From: Microvirga calopogonii
GTDB taxonomy: Bacteria > Pseudomonadota > Alphaproteobacteria > Rhizobiales > Beijerinckiaceae
NCBI RefSeq assembly: GCF_003347665.1
Contig: NZ_QDGA01000008.1
Span: 85,565-149,564, forward strand
Direction of reading: 5' to 3'
DNA: 64,000 nucleotides
The notes under the pieces were generated by a model, which saw only the letters and a program-made list of their open reading frames with translations, did no database searches and was not told the origin of the DNA. Position numbers and translations under genes: made by a program. Positions 44,476 through 53,306 of the stretch are shown piece after piece (position 1 is the stretch's first letter; each line of letters starts with the position of its first letter).

Positions 44476-45306
44476 TCAGGCCGCCGAGGCGGAAACCGGC
44501 AGGTCGAGGCGCGAGGCCAGGGCGTTGTCGCCGATCGCCGCGAACGGTCCGTTCCGGTAGCCCCTGTCCTCGTGGCCATAGGTCAGGGGAACGCCGCCGG
44601 GGCCGACGACGCTGCCGCCCGCGCAGGTCAGAATGTGGTCGCCCGCCGCCGTATCCCATTCCATTGTCGGGCCGCAGCGCACATAGACGTCCGCCTCGCC
44701 GGACGCGATGAGGCAGAATTTCAGGGCCGACGATGTCATGCGCCGCGTGCCGATGGACAGGGCCGAGAGGCAGACTTCCGTGGCGCTGTCGCCATGACGG
44801 CGGCTCACCAAGGCGACGAGGTCCGTCTCGGGCGCGGGGCGGACCTTCGCGTCGCGCCAGCCGAACTCTGCCGTCCCGTCGGGCAGGGGACTCGTCCGGG
44901 CCGTCGCACCGGCGATCCAGATCGACCCCATGGCTGGAGCGGCCACGACGGCCGCCACGGGCCTCTTACCCCGGATCAGGGCGATATTGACGCTGTACTC
45001 CCCGGTGCCGCGGATGAAGTCGCCCGTGCCGTCGAGGGGATCGACCAGGAAGAAGGAGTGATCGACGGGTCCGGTGCTGCAGGTTTCCTCGGCCACGACC
45101 GGCACTCCGGGCCAGGCTTCCTCCAGGCGCTTGAGGATCAGTTGTTCGGCTGCGAGATCCGCCGCCGTGGTCGGGGTTCCGTCGTCCTTGATGCGCTTGT
45201 CGAGAAAAGCGGTCTCCATGCCGCGCAGAATGCGGCCCGCCTCCACGGCGATGTGAGCGAGCTTCAGGGCGATTTCGTCGGGGTTCTGACCATCGAAGCG
45301 CATCAT
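44476..45306 (-). CDS. cysQ: 3'(2'),5'-bisphosphate nucleotidase (CysQ-like)
   Basis: A 276-residue inositol-monophosphatase-family enzyme that likely removes PAP formed during sulfate assimilation. Metal/phosphate motifs are visible: VVAEET, VDPLDGTGDFIRG, and the C-terminal MEWDTAAGDHIL. Other members of the fold use inositol phosphates, so CysQ is the best but not the only assignment. Start: ATGATG at 45301-45306, the upstream one being chosen. Confidence 0.85.
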   Translation of the reverse strand: MMRFDGQNPDEIALKLAHIAVEAGRILRGMETAFLDKRIKDDGTPTTAADLAAEQLILKRLEEAWPGVPVVAEETCSTGPVDHSFFLVDPLDGTGDFIRGTGEYSVNIALIRGKRPVAAVVAAPAMGSIWIAGATARTSPLPDGTAEFGWRDAKVRPAPETDLVALVSRRHGDSATEVCLSALSIGTRRMTSSALKFCLIASGEADVYVRCGPTMEWDTAAGDHILTCAGGSVVGPGGVPLTYGHEDRGYRNGPFAAIGDNALASRLDLPVSASAA

Positions 45307-45478
45307 AGGTTTGTGCCCGTTCCCTTGAGATCTGTCGATCTCTTTTTGCCCGCTTCCCAAAGAACTCATAGCCGGGTATCCGGGTTCACGTTCTCTTTCC
45401 TGTTTGGCTGTATGGGTACGCGTCGAAATTCCGATTTCATGAACATATAGCTGACATTACGGTGCCTCCGGAGCCCTC

Positions 45479-46120
45479 ATGGCCACGATCTCGCTCGATT
45501 CGCTCGACCTCGCCGCTCTCCTCTGCTCGCGCGTCTGCCATGACGTGATTTCGCCGGTGGGCGCGATCGTCAACGGGCTGGAGGTTCTCGAGGACGACAG
45601 CGATGCCTCCATGCGCGATTTCGCGCTCGACCTGATCCAGAAGAGCGCTAAACAGGCCTCCGCGCGTCTCCAGTTCGCGCGCCTCGCCTTCGGGGCCGCC
45701 GGATCGGCAGGCGCCTCCATCGATCTCGGCGATGCCGAGCAGGTGGCCCGGGGGCTCTTCCTGGACGACAAGATCAGCTTTTCCTGGTCGTCGCCCCGGC
45801 TCCTGTTCCCGAAGAACCGGGTGAAGCTGCTTCTCAATCTGGTCATGATTGCCACCACGGCGATCCCGCGGGGCGGCTCGATTGCCGTGACGGTGACGGG
45901 TGACGCGGAGAACTGCGCCTTCACACTCGTGTCGAAGGGCCTGAACGCCCGCATTCCCGCGCATTCCGAAGCGCTGCTCGCCGGGAGTTCCGAGACCGGC
46001 ACGGTCGATGCCCACGGCATCCAGATCTATTACGCCGGCATGGTGGCGCGCGCCTCGAACATGAGCATCGCCTTCGGCATCGAGGGCGACGAGGTGACGA
46101 TCAAGGCTGCGACCGTCTGA
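45479..46120 (+). CDS. chpT: Histidine phosphotransferase ChpT
   Basis: ChpT relays phosphate from CckA to CtrA and CpdR in the cell-cycle phosphorelay. The 213-residue protein has a phospho-acceptor histidine (H21 in SRVCHDVISPVGAIVNGLEV) and a C-terminal part resembling a degenerate HATPase (about 95-210), as expected. ctrA itself is less than 1 kb away, on the other strand. Its stop converges with a small EamA-like transporter. Confidence 0.92.
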   Translation: MATISLDSLDLAALLCSRVCHDVISPVGAIVNGLEVLEDDSDASMRDFALDLIQKSAKQASARLQFARLAFGAAGSAGASIDLGDAEQVARGLFLDDKISFSWSSPRLLFPKNRVKLLLNLVMIATTAIPRGGSIAVTVTGDAENCAFTLVSKGLNARIPAHSEALLAGSSETGTVDAHGIQIYYAGMVARASNMSIAFGIEGDEVTIKAATV

Positions 46121-46121
46121 T

Positions 46122-46559
46122 TTACGCCTTGTAGGCGACGAGGACCGCGCCCGATGCGATGAGCGCGATGCCGATCCAGTTCGGCATCGCCAGCTTCTCC
46201 CCCAGAAAGATCACGCCGAACAGGGCGACGAGCACGACGCTGAGCTTGTCGATCGGAGCGACGCGCGCCGCATCCCCGAGCTTCAGGGCCCGGAAGTAGC
46301 AGAGCCAGGATGCGCCTGTGGCGAGCCCGGAGAGGACGAGGAAAAGATAGGTCCTGCCGGAAACGGATGCCGGGGCCTGCCACTGGCCCGTTCCGAACAG
46401 GATTCCGCCGAGCACGACCAGGATCACGATCGTTCGGATGAAGGTCGCGAAATCCGAATTGATGTTTTCGATGCCGACCTTTGCGAAGATCGCCGTCAGG
46501 GCCGCGAAAGCCGCGGAGAGCAGGGCCCAGAACTGCCACGACAATAGAACGGTTTTCAT
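46122..46559 (-). CDS. EamA-like (DMT-superfamily) small transporter
   Basis: A 145-residue membrane protein with five hydrophobic helices and one EamA half-unit: AFAALTAIFAKVGIENI, FLVLSGLATGASWLCYFRAL and APIDKLSVVLVALFGVIFLG. A single EamA unit may function as a dimer. The substrate is unknown. It begins at 46557-46559; its 3' end is one base after chpT's. Confidence 0.82.
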   Translation of the reverse strand: MKTVLLSWQFWALLSAAFAALTAIFAKVGIENINSDFATFIRTIVILVVLGGILFGTGQWQAPASVSGRTYLFLVLSGLATGASWLCYFRALKLGDAARVAPIDKLSVVLVALFGVIFLGEKLAMPNWIGIALIASGAVLVAYKA

Positions 46560-46615
46560 GTGAACCTCCATGCTCGTGCGACCCTGCACCGATGGCGCAC
46601 TCACGAATGCAGGAA

Positions 46616-46631
46616 GCATCGGATCCGATGC
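46616..46631. repeat. Short palindrome GCATCGGATCCGATGC
   Basis: A perfect 16-bp palindrome equal to the two outer edges of family A joined together without the middle, between the EamA gene and the ctrA terminator. A similar one is at 54110-54129. Confidence 0.7.
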
Positions 46632-46643
46632 TCAAGCGTCAAC

Positions 46644-46673
46644 AAAAAAGCCCGGCTCGAGCCGGGCTTTTTT
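46644..46673. terminator. Rho-independent terminator of ctrA (bidirectional)
   Basis: AAAAAAGCCCGGCTC and GAGCCGGGCTTTTTT form a perfect, A/T-flanked hairpin, 22 nt after the ctrA stop on the minus strand. Confidence 0.92.
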
Positions 46674-46695
46674 GAATTCCTGCCGATCGCGACGA

Positions 46696-47397
46696 TCAGA
46701 TCGCGATGCGCTCTTCCGCCTCGTTCGGCTCGCGCAGCACGTAGCCGCGGCCCCAGACCGTTTCGATGTAGTTGCGGCCCTGCGAGGCATTGGCAAGCTT
46801 CTTGCGCAGCTTGCAGATGAACACGTCGATGATCTTCAGCTCCGGCTCGTCCATGCCGCCGTAAAGGTGGTTGAGGAACATCTCCTTCGTCAGGGTCGTG
46901 CCCTTGCGGAGGGAGAGGAGCTCCAGCATCTGGTATTCCTTGCCGGTCAGGTGCACGCGGGCGCCGCCGACTTCGACCGTCTTGGTGTCGAGGTTCACGA
47001 TCAGATCGCCGGTGGTGATCACCGACTGGGCGTGACCCTTCGAACGGCGGACGATCGCATGGATGCGGGCCACCATCTCGTCCTTGTGGAACGGCTTGGT
47101 GAGATAATCGTCGGCGCCGAAGCCGAGGCCCTTCACCTTGTCCTCAATGCCGGCCATGCCGGAGAGAATCAGGATCGGCGTCTTCACCTTCGCGACGCGA
47201 AGCGTCCGCAGAACCTCGTAGCCCGACATGTCGGGGAGGTTCAGGTCGAGAAGGATGATGTCGTAATCGTAGAGTTTGCCGAGGTCGATGCCCTCTTCGC
47301 CGAGATCCGTCGTATAAATGTTGAAGTTCTCGGACTTCAGCATCAGTTCGATGCTTTGCGCAGTCGCGCTGTCGTCTTCGATCAGAAGTACGCGCAT
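46696..47397 (-). CDS. ctrA: Cell-cycle master response regulator CtrA
   Basis: CtrA (233 residues) is the essential OmpR-family regulator of alphaproteobacterial cell cycle, motility and DNA methylation. Receiver: EDD (7-9), phospho-acceptor D51 (LLDLNLPD), K in [10 protein letters not shown]. Winged-helix domain: about 120-220, with [40 protein letters not shown] and GRGYVLREP, nearly invariant in CtrA orthologues. The upstream DNA has three GANTC sites, and chpT and sciP are within 5 kb. Confidence 0.97.
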   Translation of the reverse strand: MRVLLIEDDSATAQSIELMLKSENFNIYTTDLGEEGIDLGKLYDYDIILLDLNLPDMSGYEVLRTLRVAKVKTPILILSGMAGIEDKVKGLGFGADDYLTKPFHKDEMVARIHAIVRRSKGHAQSVITTGDLIVNLDTKTVEVGGARVHLTGKEYQMLELLSLRKGTTLTKEMFLNHLYGGMDEPELKIIDVFICKLRKKLANASQGRNYIETVWGRGYVLREPNEAEERIAI

Positions 47398-47916
47398 GTT
47401 CAATCCCCAGCCCTTGCCCTTGAGCCTTCGAGCAGCGGACAGCCACCCATCCACCACCGGGCCTGCGGCGGATGCTCTTTTGAACTGATTCGAAACGCTA
47501 ATTCAGAATGGTTAACAAACACTGATTCTGGGATGCAAGCGCTTAACGACCTGGAGAGGCAGATCATCTGCCGAAGGCGATTAACCTGTGGATTCTGGGT
47601 AACCATAGGGAACCGCCTCACATCATCCCAAATTCTTGTAACCTAAGCGTTTCAGGTGAACCCGGAGGCGGATCCGAAGCGGCCGCTTCCGGGATCGGGC
47701 CAGTCTTAACGAAATCGGTAAACGAAACGTTTACGAGGCTGGCCGGCAGCCCTCCGGGCGAGCTGTATCTCCAAGGAGAGCTCTCAGGATAGGAAATTTT
47801 TTGTCGCAGCCGGTAAGGAAAGCTCAACTTCCATGGGCGAAGGTGACGCATGTCTGGCGGATAACTGAGCGATCCGTGAGATGCAGTGAAACAGCGACGT
47901 GTGGAGTTCAATCAAG
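47398..47916. promoter_or_regulatory. Control region between divergent ctrA and fliJ
   Basis: 519 bp without a gene. Three GANTC (CcrM methylation) sites lie at 47487, 47524 and 47591. TTAAC CtrA half-sites are at 47512, 47543, 47581 and 47706. A perfect palindrome GTAAACG-AAA-CGTTTAC is at 47718-47734. These fit autoregulated, methylation-timed ctrA transcription. Confidence 0.7.
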
Positions 47917-48306
47917 ATGAAGTCGCGGGATACGCTCATCCGCCTCAAGCGCTTTCAGGTCGACGAGAAGCGTCGGCGGGTGGCGCAGATCGAGATGATG
48001 ATCTCTGAGTTCGACCGCATGGCGGCTGACCTGGACCGGGAAATCGCCGCGGAGGAGCAGAAGGCCGGCATCGCCGACCCCAACCACTTTGCCTATCCGA
48101 CCTATGCGCGCGCTGCGGCCCAAAGGCGGGACAACCTTCGCCACTCGGCCCAGAACCTGCACATCCAGCTCGACGATGCGAAAGCCGAACTCGGCGAAGC
48201 TTTCGAGGAGCTGAAGAAGGCCGAGAGCCTGGAAGACCGCGAGCGGACCCTCGATGCCGCCATCGCCCAAGCCGGGCACGGTCGCGCGGTTCGCGCCTCG
48301 GCCTGA
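47917..48306 (+). CDS. fliJ: Flagellar export protein FliJ-like
   Basis: A 129-residue, almost entirely helical protein with charged heptads (TLIRLKRFQVDEKRRRVAQI, LHIQLDDAKAELGEAFEELK), matching FliJ, the coiled-coil central stalk of the flagellar export ATPase. The ATG at 47917 follows GTGGAG; an upstream ATG is less likely. Divergence from ctrA, a regulator of flagellar genes, supports the call. Confidence 0.8.
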   Translation: MKSRDTLIRLKRFQVDEKRRRVAQIEMMISEFDRMAADLDREIAAEEQKAGIADPNHFAYPTYARAAAQRRDNLRHSAQNLHIQLDDAKAELGEAFEELKKAESLEDRERTLDAAIAQAGHGRAVRASA

Positions 48307-48362
48307 TCGTCTTGCTCATCGAATTTGGGGGAGGGCGTGTCCGAACAGGACGCGCCCTTTTC

Positions 48363-48986
48363 CTATTCCCGACCGCCCAGGACCGGAATGTGAGGCGCTG
48401 CTTCCAGGGGAAGGACGCCGAGGAGGCGTGGATCGTCGGCGACCTCGATGGCGCGACGATAAGGCGTGAAGCCCGAGCGTATGTAGAAGGGCAAGGCGCC
48501 CGGCGAATCGAGCGTGCACGTATGAACGAAGAGGCGCTCCACCGGCCGGGAGAAGGCCCGCTCGACGGCCTCGTGCATCAGGAAGCGTCCGGCGCCCCGG
48601 CCGATGAAGCCGGGGACAAGCCCGAGGAAGGCCAGCTCGGCCTCTTCCTTGGGGCGGAAATCGAGTTCGAGCAGGCCCACATCGGCCGTCCCATCATGCA
48701 GGGCATAGGCTTCGACCTCGGGATCGTCGAGGATGGCGGCCAATTCGGCATCAGGCATCATCGCCCGGCTGAACCAGAGCCATGGTTCCCCGATCGTCCT
48801 GAACAGGGCCCGGTAGCGGGGATGGTCCCGGTCGATGCGCTGAAGGCTCCAGTCCTCAGGCTTCTCGAATGGAGAAAGGGTGGGGCGGCTTCGCATCTCC
48901 AGATAGGTGACGATGGTCGCGATCTTGCCCGACGGCAGATCGGTATAGCCATCGAGGTTGAGAGCCGCTGCAGGTTCCGCCGTCAT
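48363..48986 (-). CDS. GNAT-family N-acetyltransferase
   Basis: A 207-residue acetyltransferase. The acetyl-CoA motif is AFLGLVPGFIGRGAGRFLMH, followed by RLFVHTCTLDSPGALPFYIR, a clear GNAT C-terminal half. The N-terminal 60 residues include YLEMRSRP and WSLQRIDRDH, a pattern seen in a Rhizobiales GNAT group of unknown substrate. It stands alone between fliJ and the flippase-like gene. Confidence 0.85.
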   Translation of the reverse strand: MTAEPAAALNLDGYTDLPSGKIATIVTYLEMRSRPTLSPFEKPEDWSLQRIDRDHPRYRALFRTIGEPWLWFSRAMMPDAELAAILDDPEVEAYALHDGTADVGLLELDFRPKEEAELAFLGLVPGFIGRGAGRFLMHEAVERAFSRPVERLFVHTCTLDSPGALPFYIRSGFTPYRRAIEVADDPRLLGVLPLEAAPHIPVLGGRE

Positions 48987-49213
48987 GGGTCCATGCCTTT
49001 TGGAATCGGTGAGGAAGGGAGCTGCGCTGCCTGATAAAGAGCTTGTCCCCCGACGTCACGCCCCTTCGGACGACCATCATGCGTTCGTTCGTCTCTCTTT
49101 TGTAGCGGGCATCTGCCTTGGACCTTATGTCATGTCCGGGGAAGGCATAATCCCCTTGCAGAACAAAGGGATTGTAGGCACAGAGGAAACAACGAGGGAG
49201 TTCCGCCGGCTCG

Positions 49214-50227
49214 ATGAAGAATGTGCGTGAGTTCATTTGGCCCGTGATCGGGCTGCTTGCAGTCGTCGTGTCGGGCTGGCTTCTTTATCGTGAACTGCGG
49301 GGGATGTCGCTCGACGATGTCTGGGACAGCCTGACTGCCGTTCCGGCACATCGCTATGCTCTCGCGGCACTCTCCACTCTCGTCGCATATGCGGCCCTGG
49401 CCTGGTACGACCGGATCGCCCTGCTGCATTTGGGCGTGCGCCATATTTCGTGGCTGTTCGTGTCGATCACGTCGTTCACGACCTACGCCCTCTCCCACAA
49501 CATCGGCGCCTCGGTCTTTTCCGGCGCCGTGGTGCGCTATCGGGCTTATACGTCGAAAGGCTTGGGCGCCCCCCAGATCGCCGTGCTGGTGGCCCTCTGC
49601 TCCTTCACCTTCGGCCTCGGCACCATTCTGCTCGGCGGAGTGGCCCTGGTGGCGGACCCGACCCTGCTGCACCGGCTCGAGGATCTTCTGCCGTCCATGC
49701 TGACCAACCCGGCGACGGCTCGCGTCGTCGGGTTTCTGCTCCTCGGGTTCGTCGCGCTCTACGTGGTGGGGTCCATTCTGCATCTGCCGCCGCTCGTCAT
49801 CCGCAAGGCCAAGCTGGAATATCCCCGGCCCGCCGTGATGGTGCGCCAGCTGATCGCTGCGCCGCTCGAACTCCTGGGGGCCGCCGGCATCATCTATTTC
49901 GTGCTCCCGGCCCATCTGGAGCCGAGCTTCATCATCGTGCTCGCGGTCTTCCTGGCCTCCTTCTCGGCCGCCCTGGTCAGCCATGCGCCCGGAGGACTCG
50001 GGGTGTTCGAGCTGGTCTTCCTGACGGCCATGCCGGACATCCCCAAGGCCGACGTCTTGGCGGCGCTCATCATCTTCCGCCTCTTCTACCTCCTGATCCC
50101 CTTCGCGCTCTCGCTCGTGGTCGTGCTGATGTTCGAGCGTGCGCGTCTGGCGCAGGCCTGGCGCGGGCGGGCGGGCGCCCCCGACGGCGCTGTGCCGCCG
50201 CCGCCTCTGTCCTCCTCCGAAAAATGA
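49214..50227 (+). CDS. Lysylphosphatidylglycerol synthase-like membrane protein (UPF0104)
   Basis: A 337-residue protein with about eight hydrophobic helices and motifs of the MprF/YbhN membrane domain: SHNIGASVFSGAVVRYRAY, APLELLGAAGIIYFVLPA and SFSAALVSHAPGGLGVFE. It lacks the cytosolic synthase domain of MprF, so it is likelier a lipid flippase or translocase. The stop overlaps the methyltransferase start (ATGA). Confidence 0.85.
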   Translation: MKNVREFIWPVIGLLAVVVSGWLLYRELRGMSLDDVWDSLTAVPAHRYALAALSTLVAYAALAWYDRIALLHLGVRHISWLFVSITSFTTYALSHNIGASVFSGAVVRYRAYTSKGLGAPQIAVLVALCSFTFGLGTILLGGVALVADPTLLHRLEDLLPSMLTNPATARVVGFLLLGFVALYVVGSILHLPPLVIRKAKLEYPRPAVMVRQLIAAPLELLGAAGIIYFVLPAHLEPSFIIVLAVFLASFSAALVSHAPGGLGVFELVFLTAMPDIPKADVLAALIIFRLFYLLIPFALSLVVVLMFERARLAQAWRGRAGAPDGAVPPPPLSSSEK

Positions 50228-51051
50228 GCCCTTTCTGGCGGCGCCTGCGCTTCGGCCTCTCGACGCTGCTTGGCGTCAGGCGGCTTGGTTTCTTCATCCC
50301 GTACCGCTATGCGGGGAGCGTCGACGCGCAGGACTATCCAGCCTTGCGCCCGCTCTTCGAGGCGGCGGGGCCCCGCTTTTCCGCAGTGCTCGACTCGATC
50401 GATCGTCACGCGGACGATCTGCGCTCCATTCTGCGGGGCAGGGGACCTGCGCGCTTCGACCAGAGCTGGTTTCCCCGCCTCGACGCGGCCGCCGCCTATG
50501 CCCTCGTCCGCCGTGAGAAGCCGCGCAGGATCGTGGAGATCGGCTCCGGCCATTCGACCCGCTTCATGGCCCAGGCGGTCCAGGATGGGGCGCTTCCCAC
50601 CCGGATCACCTGCATCGACCCCGCTCCCCGGGCGAGCCTGCGCAAGCTCGATGTCGAGCATCGGCAGGCGCTCCTGCGGGACGCGGATCCGGGTGTGTTC
50701 GAAGCGCTGGAGGCCGGGGACATCCTCTTCATCGATTCAAGCCACATCGCCATGCCCGGCACCGATGTGGACCGTCTGTTCCTCGATGTGCTGCCCCGTC
50801 TTGCGAGCGGGACCCTGGTTCATATCCACGACATCGCGCTCCCGCATGCCTATCCGGCGGTCTGGGACTGGCGCGGGTATAACGAGCAGCTGCTCGTCGG
50901 GGCCCTGCTGCAGGGAGACGGCTACGAACTCCTTTTCGCAAGCCATCATGTGGTGCGAACCAACGGTGATGCCCTGTCAAAGGGCATTCTGGCGGAGTTG
51001 CCCCTTGTCCCCGGCGCGCACGAGACGAGCCTCTGGCTGCGGAAGCGCTGA
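50224..51051 (+). CDS. Class I SAM-dependent methyltransferase
   Basis: A 275-residue protein. The SAM-binding start is IVEIGSGHSTRFMAQAVQ, followed by ITCIDPAPRA, DILFIDSSHIAM and LVHIHDIALPHAYPAVW. This set resembles the family 24 methyltransferases found with surface-glycan genes. It is coupled to the flippase-like gene, so it may modify an exported lipid-linked substrate (inference). A neighbouring minus-strand gene ends immediately after it. Confidence 0.82.
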   Translation: MSPFWRRLRFGLSTLLGVRRLGFFIPYRYAGSVDAQDYPALRPLFEAAGPRFSAVLDSIDRHADDLRSILRGRGPARFDQSWFPRLDAAAAYALVRREKPRRIVEIGSGHSTRFMAQAVQDGALPTRITCIDPAPRASLRKLDVEHRQALLRDADPGVFEALEAGDILFIDSSHIAMPGTDVDRLFLDVLPRLASGTLVHIHDIALPHAYPAVWDWRGYNEQLLVGALLQGDGYELLFASHHVVRTNGDALSKGILAELPLVPGAHETSLWLRKR

Positions 51052-51348
51052 TCAGGCGGCGACCGTAGGCCTCTGACCCGGCTCCGGCACGGCGATGCCG
51101 GCGTCCATGTATTCGTTCAGCTTGTTGCGCAGGGTGCGGATCGAGATGCCCAATATCCGCGCCGCGTGCGTCCTGTTGCCGAAGCAGAAGGAGAGGGTGT
51201 CGAGGATGAGGTGACGCTCCACGTCGGCGATGGTGCGTCCGACCAGGATGCGCCTCAAGGCATCCATGGCCTGTTCCGCTTCGGGCATCGAACCTGCATT
51301 CGTATGGGGTGAGCCTTGCTGTTCCAACGAATCCGGGATGCCGAGCAC
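51052..51348 (-). CDS. Fis-type helix-turn-helix protein
   Basis: A 98-residue protein from GTG 51348; an internal ATG at 51288 would give 78 residues. The C-terminal part (IADVERHLILDTLSFCFGNR, then ILGISIRTLRNKLNEYMD) is the Fis/NtrC C-terminal DNA-binding motif with no AAA+ domain, as in stand-alone FlbD-like DNA-binding fragments. It abuts the convergent methyltransferase with no gap. The targets are unknown. Confidence 0.8.
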   Translation of the reverse strand: MLGIPDSLEQQGSPHTNAGSMPEAEQAMDALRRILVGRTIADVERHLILDTLSFCFGNRTHAARILGISIRTLRNKLNEYMDAGIAVPEPGQRPTVAA

Positions 51349-51438
51349 GATACGAGCCTGCCTTAAGGGAAGTGATTCAGGAGTATATGCTCATTCTATG
51401 GTTAGGAAGGTCTTAACGGCCGAGCTTCCCGTCAACGA

Positions 51439-51469
51439 AAAAGGCGCCGGTCGGGTGACGGCGCCTTTT
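51439..51469 (-). terminator. Rho-independent terminator of sciP
   Basis: AAAAGGCGCCG (51439-51449) pairs with CGGCGCCTTTT (51459-51469) around a 9-nt loop, 21 nt after the sciP stop. The arms are A/T-ended on both sides. Confidence 0.9.
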
Positions 51470-51489
51470 CAGGAGGGTCTCTGGGATGC

Positions 51490-51765
51490 TTACTGGCGGT
51501 ATTGCTGGATGCGCGTGGTGCGCAGGCCGGCCAGGCCATGCTGGTCGATGGACATCTGCCAGCTCAGGAATTCCTCGGTGGTCAGCGTGTAGCGCTGGCA
51601 GGCCTCCTCGAGGCTGAGCAATCCGCCGCGGACGGCGGCGACGACCTCGGCCTTGCGACGAATGACCCAGCGGCGGGTGCTGGACGGGGGAAGGTCGGCA
51701 ATCGTCAGGGGACTGCCGTCGGGCCCAATGACATACTTGACCCTTGGGCGGTGGGGTTCGGTCAT
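51490..51765 (-). CDS. sciP: CtrA inhibitor SciP (DUF1153)
   Basis: A 91-residue protein with a helix-turn-helix in which nearly every residue is conserved among alphaproteobacteria: KYVIGPDGSPLTIADLPP, RRWVIRRKAEVVAAVRGGLL and EEFLSWQMSIDQHGLAGLR. In Caulobacter SciP binds DNA and blocks CtrA-activated transcription after replication starts. The start is at 51763-51765. A candidate CtrA site lies upstream; mnmA is divergent, a conserved adjacency. Confidence 0.95.
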   Translation of the reverse strand: MTEPHRPRVKYVIGPDGSPLTIADLPPSSTRRWVIRRKAEVVAAVRGGLLSLEEACQRYTLTTEEFLSWQMSIDQHGLAGLRTTRIQQYRQ

Positions 51766-51823
51766 GATACGCTCACACAAAAATTCAACGACCTTTGACA
51801 GGCTCGAACCTACGTGACGGGAC

Positions 51824-51838
51824 TTAATGTTTCCCTAA
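51824..51838 (-). promoter_or_regulatory. Candidate CtrA binding site of sciP
   Basis: Minus strand TTAG-N7-TTAA, one mismatch from TTAA-N7-TTAA, 59 nt upstream of the sciP ATG. In Caulobacter, sciP is activated by CtrA, so this fits the known circuit. Confidence 0.5.
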
Positions 51839-51934
51839 GCCCATCAGGTGGTTACGAGGATGCCTAAGCTTAGCCATAAACGTTAACGTTGGCTTATTGC
51901 GGCGCATTTTCCCTTTAAGAATTGTGGCGCGGGA

Positions 51935-52066
51935 GCATCGGGTCCGAAAAACGGGGCCACCCTCTTTGGATCCTCTCCGATGCCCGTCCTCTAGGCCGGC
52001 CCTCGTTGCACTTGGGCCCGGGATGGCCGCATCGGCGAAAATCGGGTCCACTTTTCAGCACGATGC
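51935..52066. repeat. Two family A palindromic repeats
   Basis: 51935-51983 (GCATCGGGTCCG...CTCTCCGATGC) and 52029-52066 (GCATCGGCG...AGCACGATGC), both with an inner GGGTCCAC or GGGGCCAC element. Confidence 0.75.
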
Positions 52067-52129
52067 GTTATAGAAGGGCTTTGCAACCCCTCCCGTGCGC
52101 CGCCTTGAACGGCGCCTCTGGATGGAAAC

Positions 52130-53284
52130 ATGCTCAATTCACTTGATCTTCCCACCGATCCCTCCAAGACCCGCGTCGTCGTCGCGATGTCGGGCGGCGT
52201 GGACTCCTCCGTTGTCGCGGCCCTGCTCAAGCGCGAGGGCTACGATGTCCTCGGCATCACGCTCCAGCTCTACGACCACGGGGCCGCCGCGCACCGAAAG
52301 GGCGCCTGCTGCGCCGGCCAGGACATCTACGATGCCCGGCGGGTGGCGGAGGCCATCGGCATCCCCCATTATGTGCTCGACTACGAGGCCCGCTTCCGCG
52401 AGGCCGTGATCGACCGCTTCACCCAGAGCTATCTGGCGGGCGAGACGCCTATCCCGTGCGTCGAGTGCAACCGCTCGATCAAGTTCCGCGATCTCCTGGA
52501 GACCGCCCGGGAGCTCGGAGCCGATGTGCTCGCCACGGGCCATTACGTGGCGAGCCGCGCCTTGCCCGACGGTCGCCGGGCGCTTCACCGGGCCGCCGAC
52601 CCGGATCGGGACCAGAGCTACTTCCTCTATGCCACGACTCCGGAGCAGCTGGACCTCCTGCGCTTCCCCTTGGGCGAGCTGCCCAAGGAAAAGACCCGCG
52701 AGCTGGCGCGCGAATTCGGCCTCACCGTGGCCGAGAAGGAGGATAGCCAGGACATCTGCTTCGTCACGCAGGGGCGCTACAGCGACGTGATCGAGCGGCT
52801 GAAGCCCGGTGCCGTGCAGGGCGGGGAGATCGTCCATGTGGACGGCCGCGTGCTCGGCCGCCACGAGGGGATCATCCATTACACGGTGGGGCAGCGGAAG
52901 GGGCTCGGCCTCTCCGTGGGCGAGCCGCTCTATGTGGTCCGCCTGGACGCCAAGGAGGCCCGTGTCGTCGTCGGCCCACGGGAGGCGCTGGCCACCCGCC
53001 TGATCCGCATGACCGACGTGAACTGGCTCGGCGACGTTCCCCTGGAGGCCTTGGGCGAGGAGGGCATGGAGGTGGCCGTGCGTGTCCGCTCCACGCGTGA
53101 GCCGCGCCCGGCGCTCTTGAGATCCACAGGAACCCACACTACGGTCGAGCTGTTATCGGCGGAAGACGGGGTGTCTCCCGGTCAAGCTTGTGTCATCTAT
53201 GAGAGCGATGCTCCCCGGGCACGCGTGCTTGGCGGGGGCACCATTGCTCGGACACTTGCCGAAGCCGCACCCGCCGCGGCCTGA
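52130..53284 (+). CDS. mnmA: tRNA-specific 2-thiouridylase MnmA
   Basis: MnmA puts sulfur on U34 of tRNA-Glu/Gln/Lys. The 384-residue protein has the PP-loop [12 protein letters not shown], the catalytic cysteine in [19 protein letters not shown], and a second cysteine in DSQDICFV. The C-terminal domains are complete. The start [13 protein letters not shown] is 60 nt past a palindromic repeat. Confidence 0.97.
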   Translation: MLNSLDLPTDPSKTRVVVAMSGGVDSSVVAALLKREGYDVLGITLQLYDHGAAAHRKGACCAGQDIYDARRVAEAIGIPHYVLDYEARFREAVIDRFTQSYLAGETPIPCVECNRSIKFRDLLETARELGADVLATGHYVASRALPDGRRALHRAADPDRDQSYFLYATTPEQLDLLRFPLGELPKEKTRELAREFGLTVAEKEDSQDICFVTQGRYSDVIERLKPGAVQGGEIVHVDGRVLGRHEGIIHYTVGQRKGLGLSVGEPLYVVRLDAKEARVVVGPREALATRLIRMTDVNWLGDVPLEALGEEGMEVAVRVRSTREPRPALLRSTGTHTTVELLSAEDGVSPGQACVIYESDAPRARVLGGGTIARTLAEAAPAAA

Positions 53285-53306
53285 GGTGCTTAACCAGGGA
53301 TAGTTT

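Larger units (their letters stand above)
51766..52129. other. Divergent sciP-mnmA intergenic region
   Basis: No gene is supported. It holds a CtrA-like site, the palindrome AACGTTAACGTT at 51879-51890, and two family A repeats. Confidence 0.6.
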
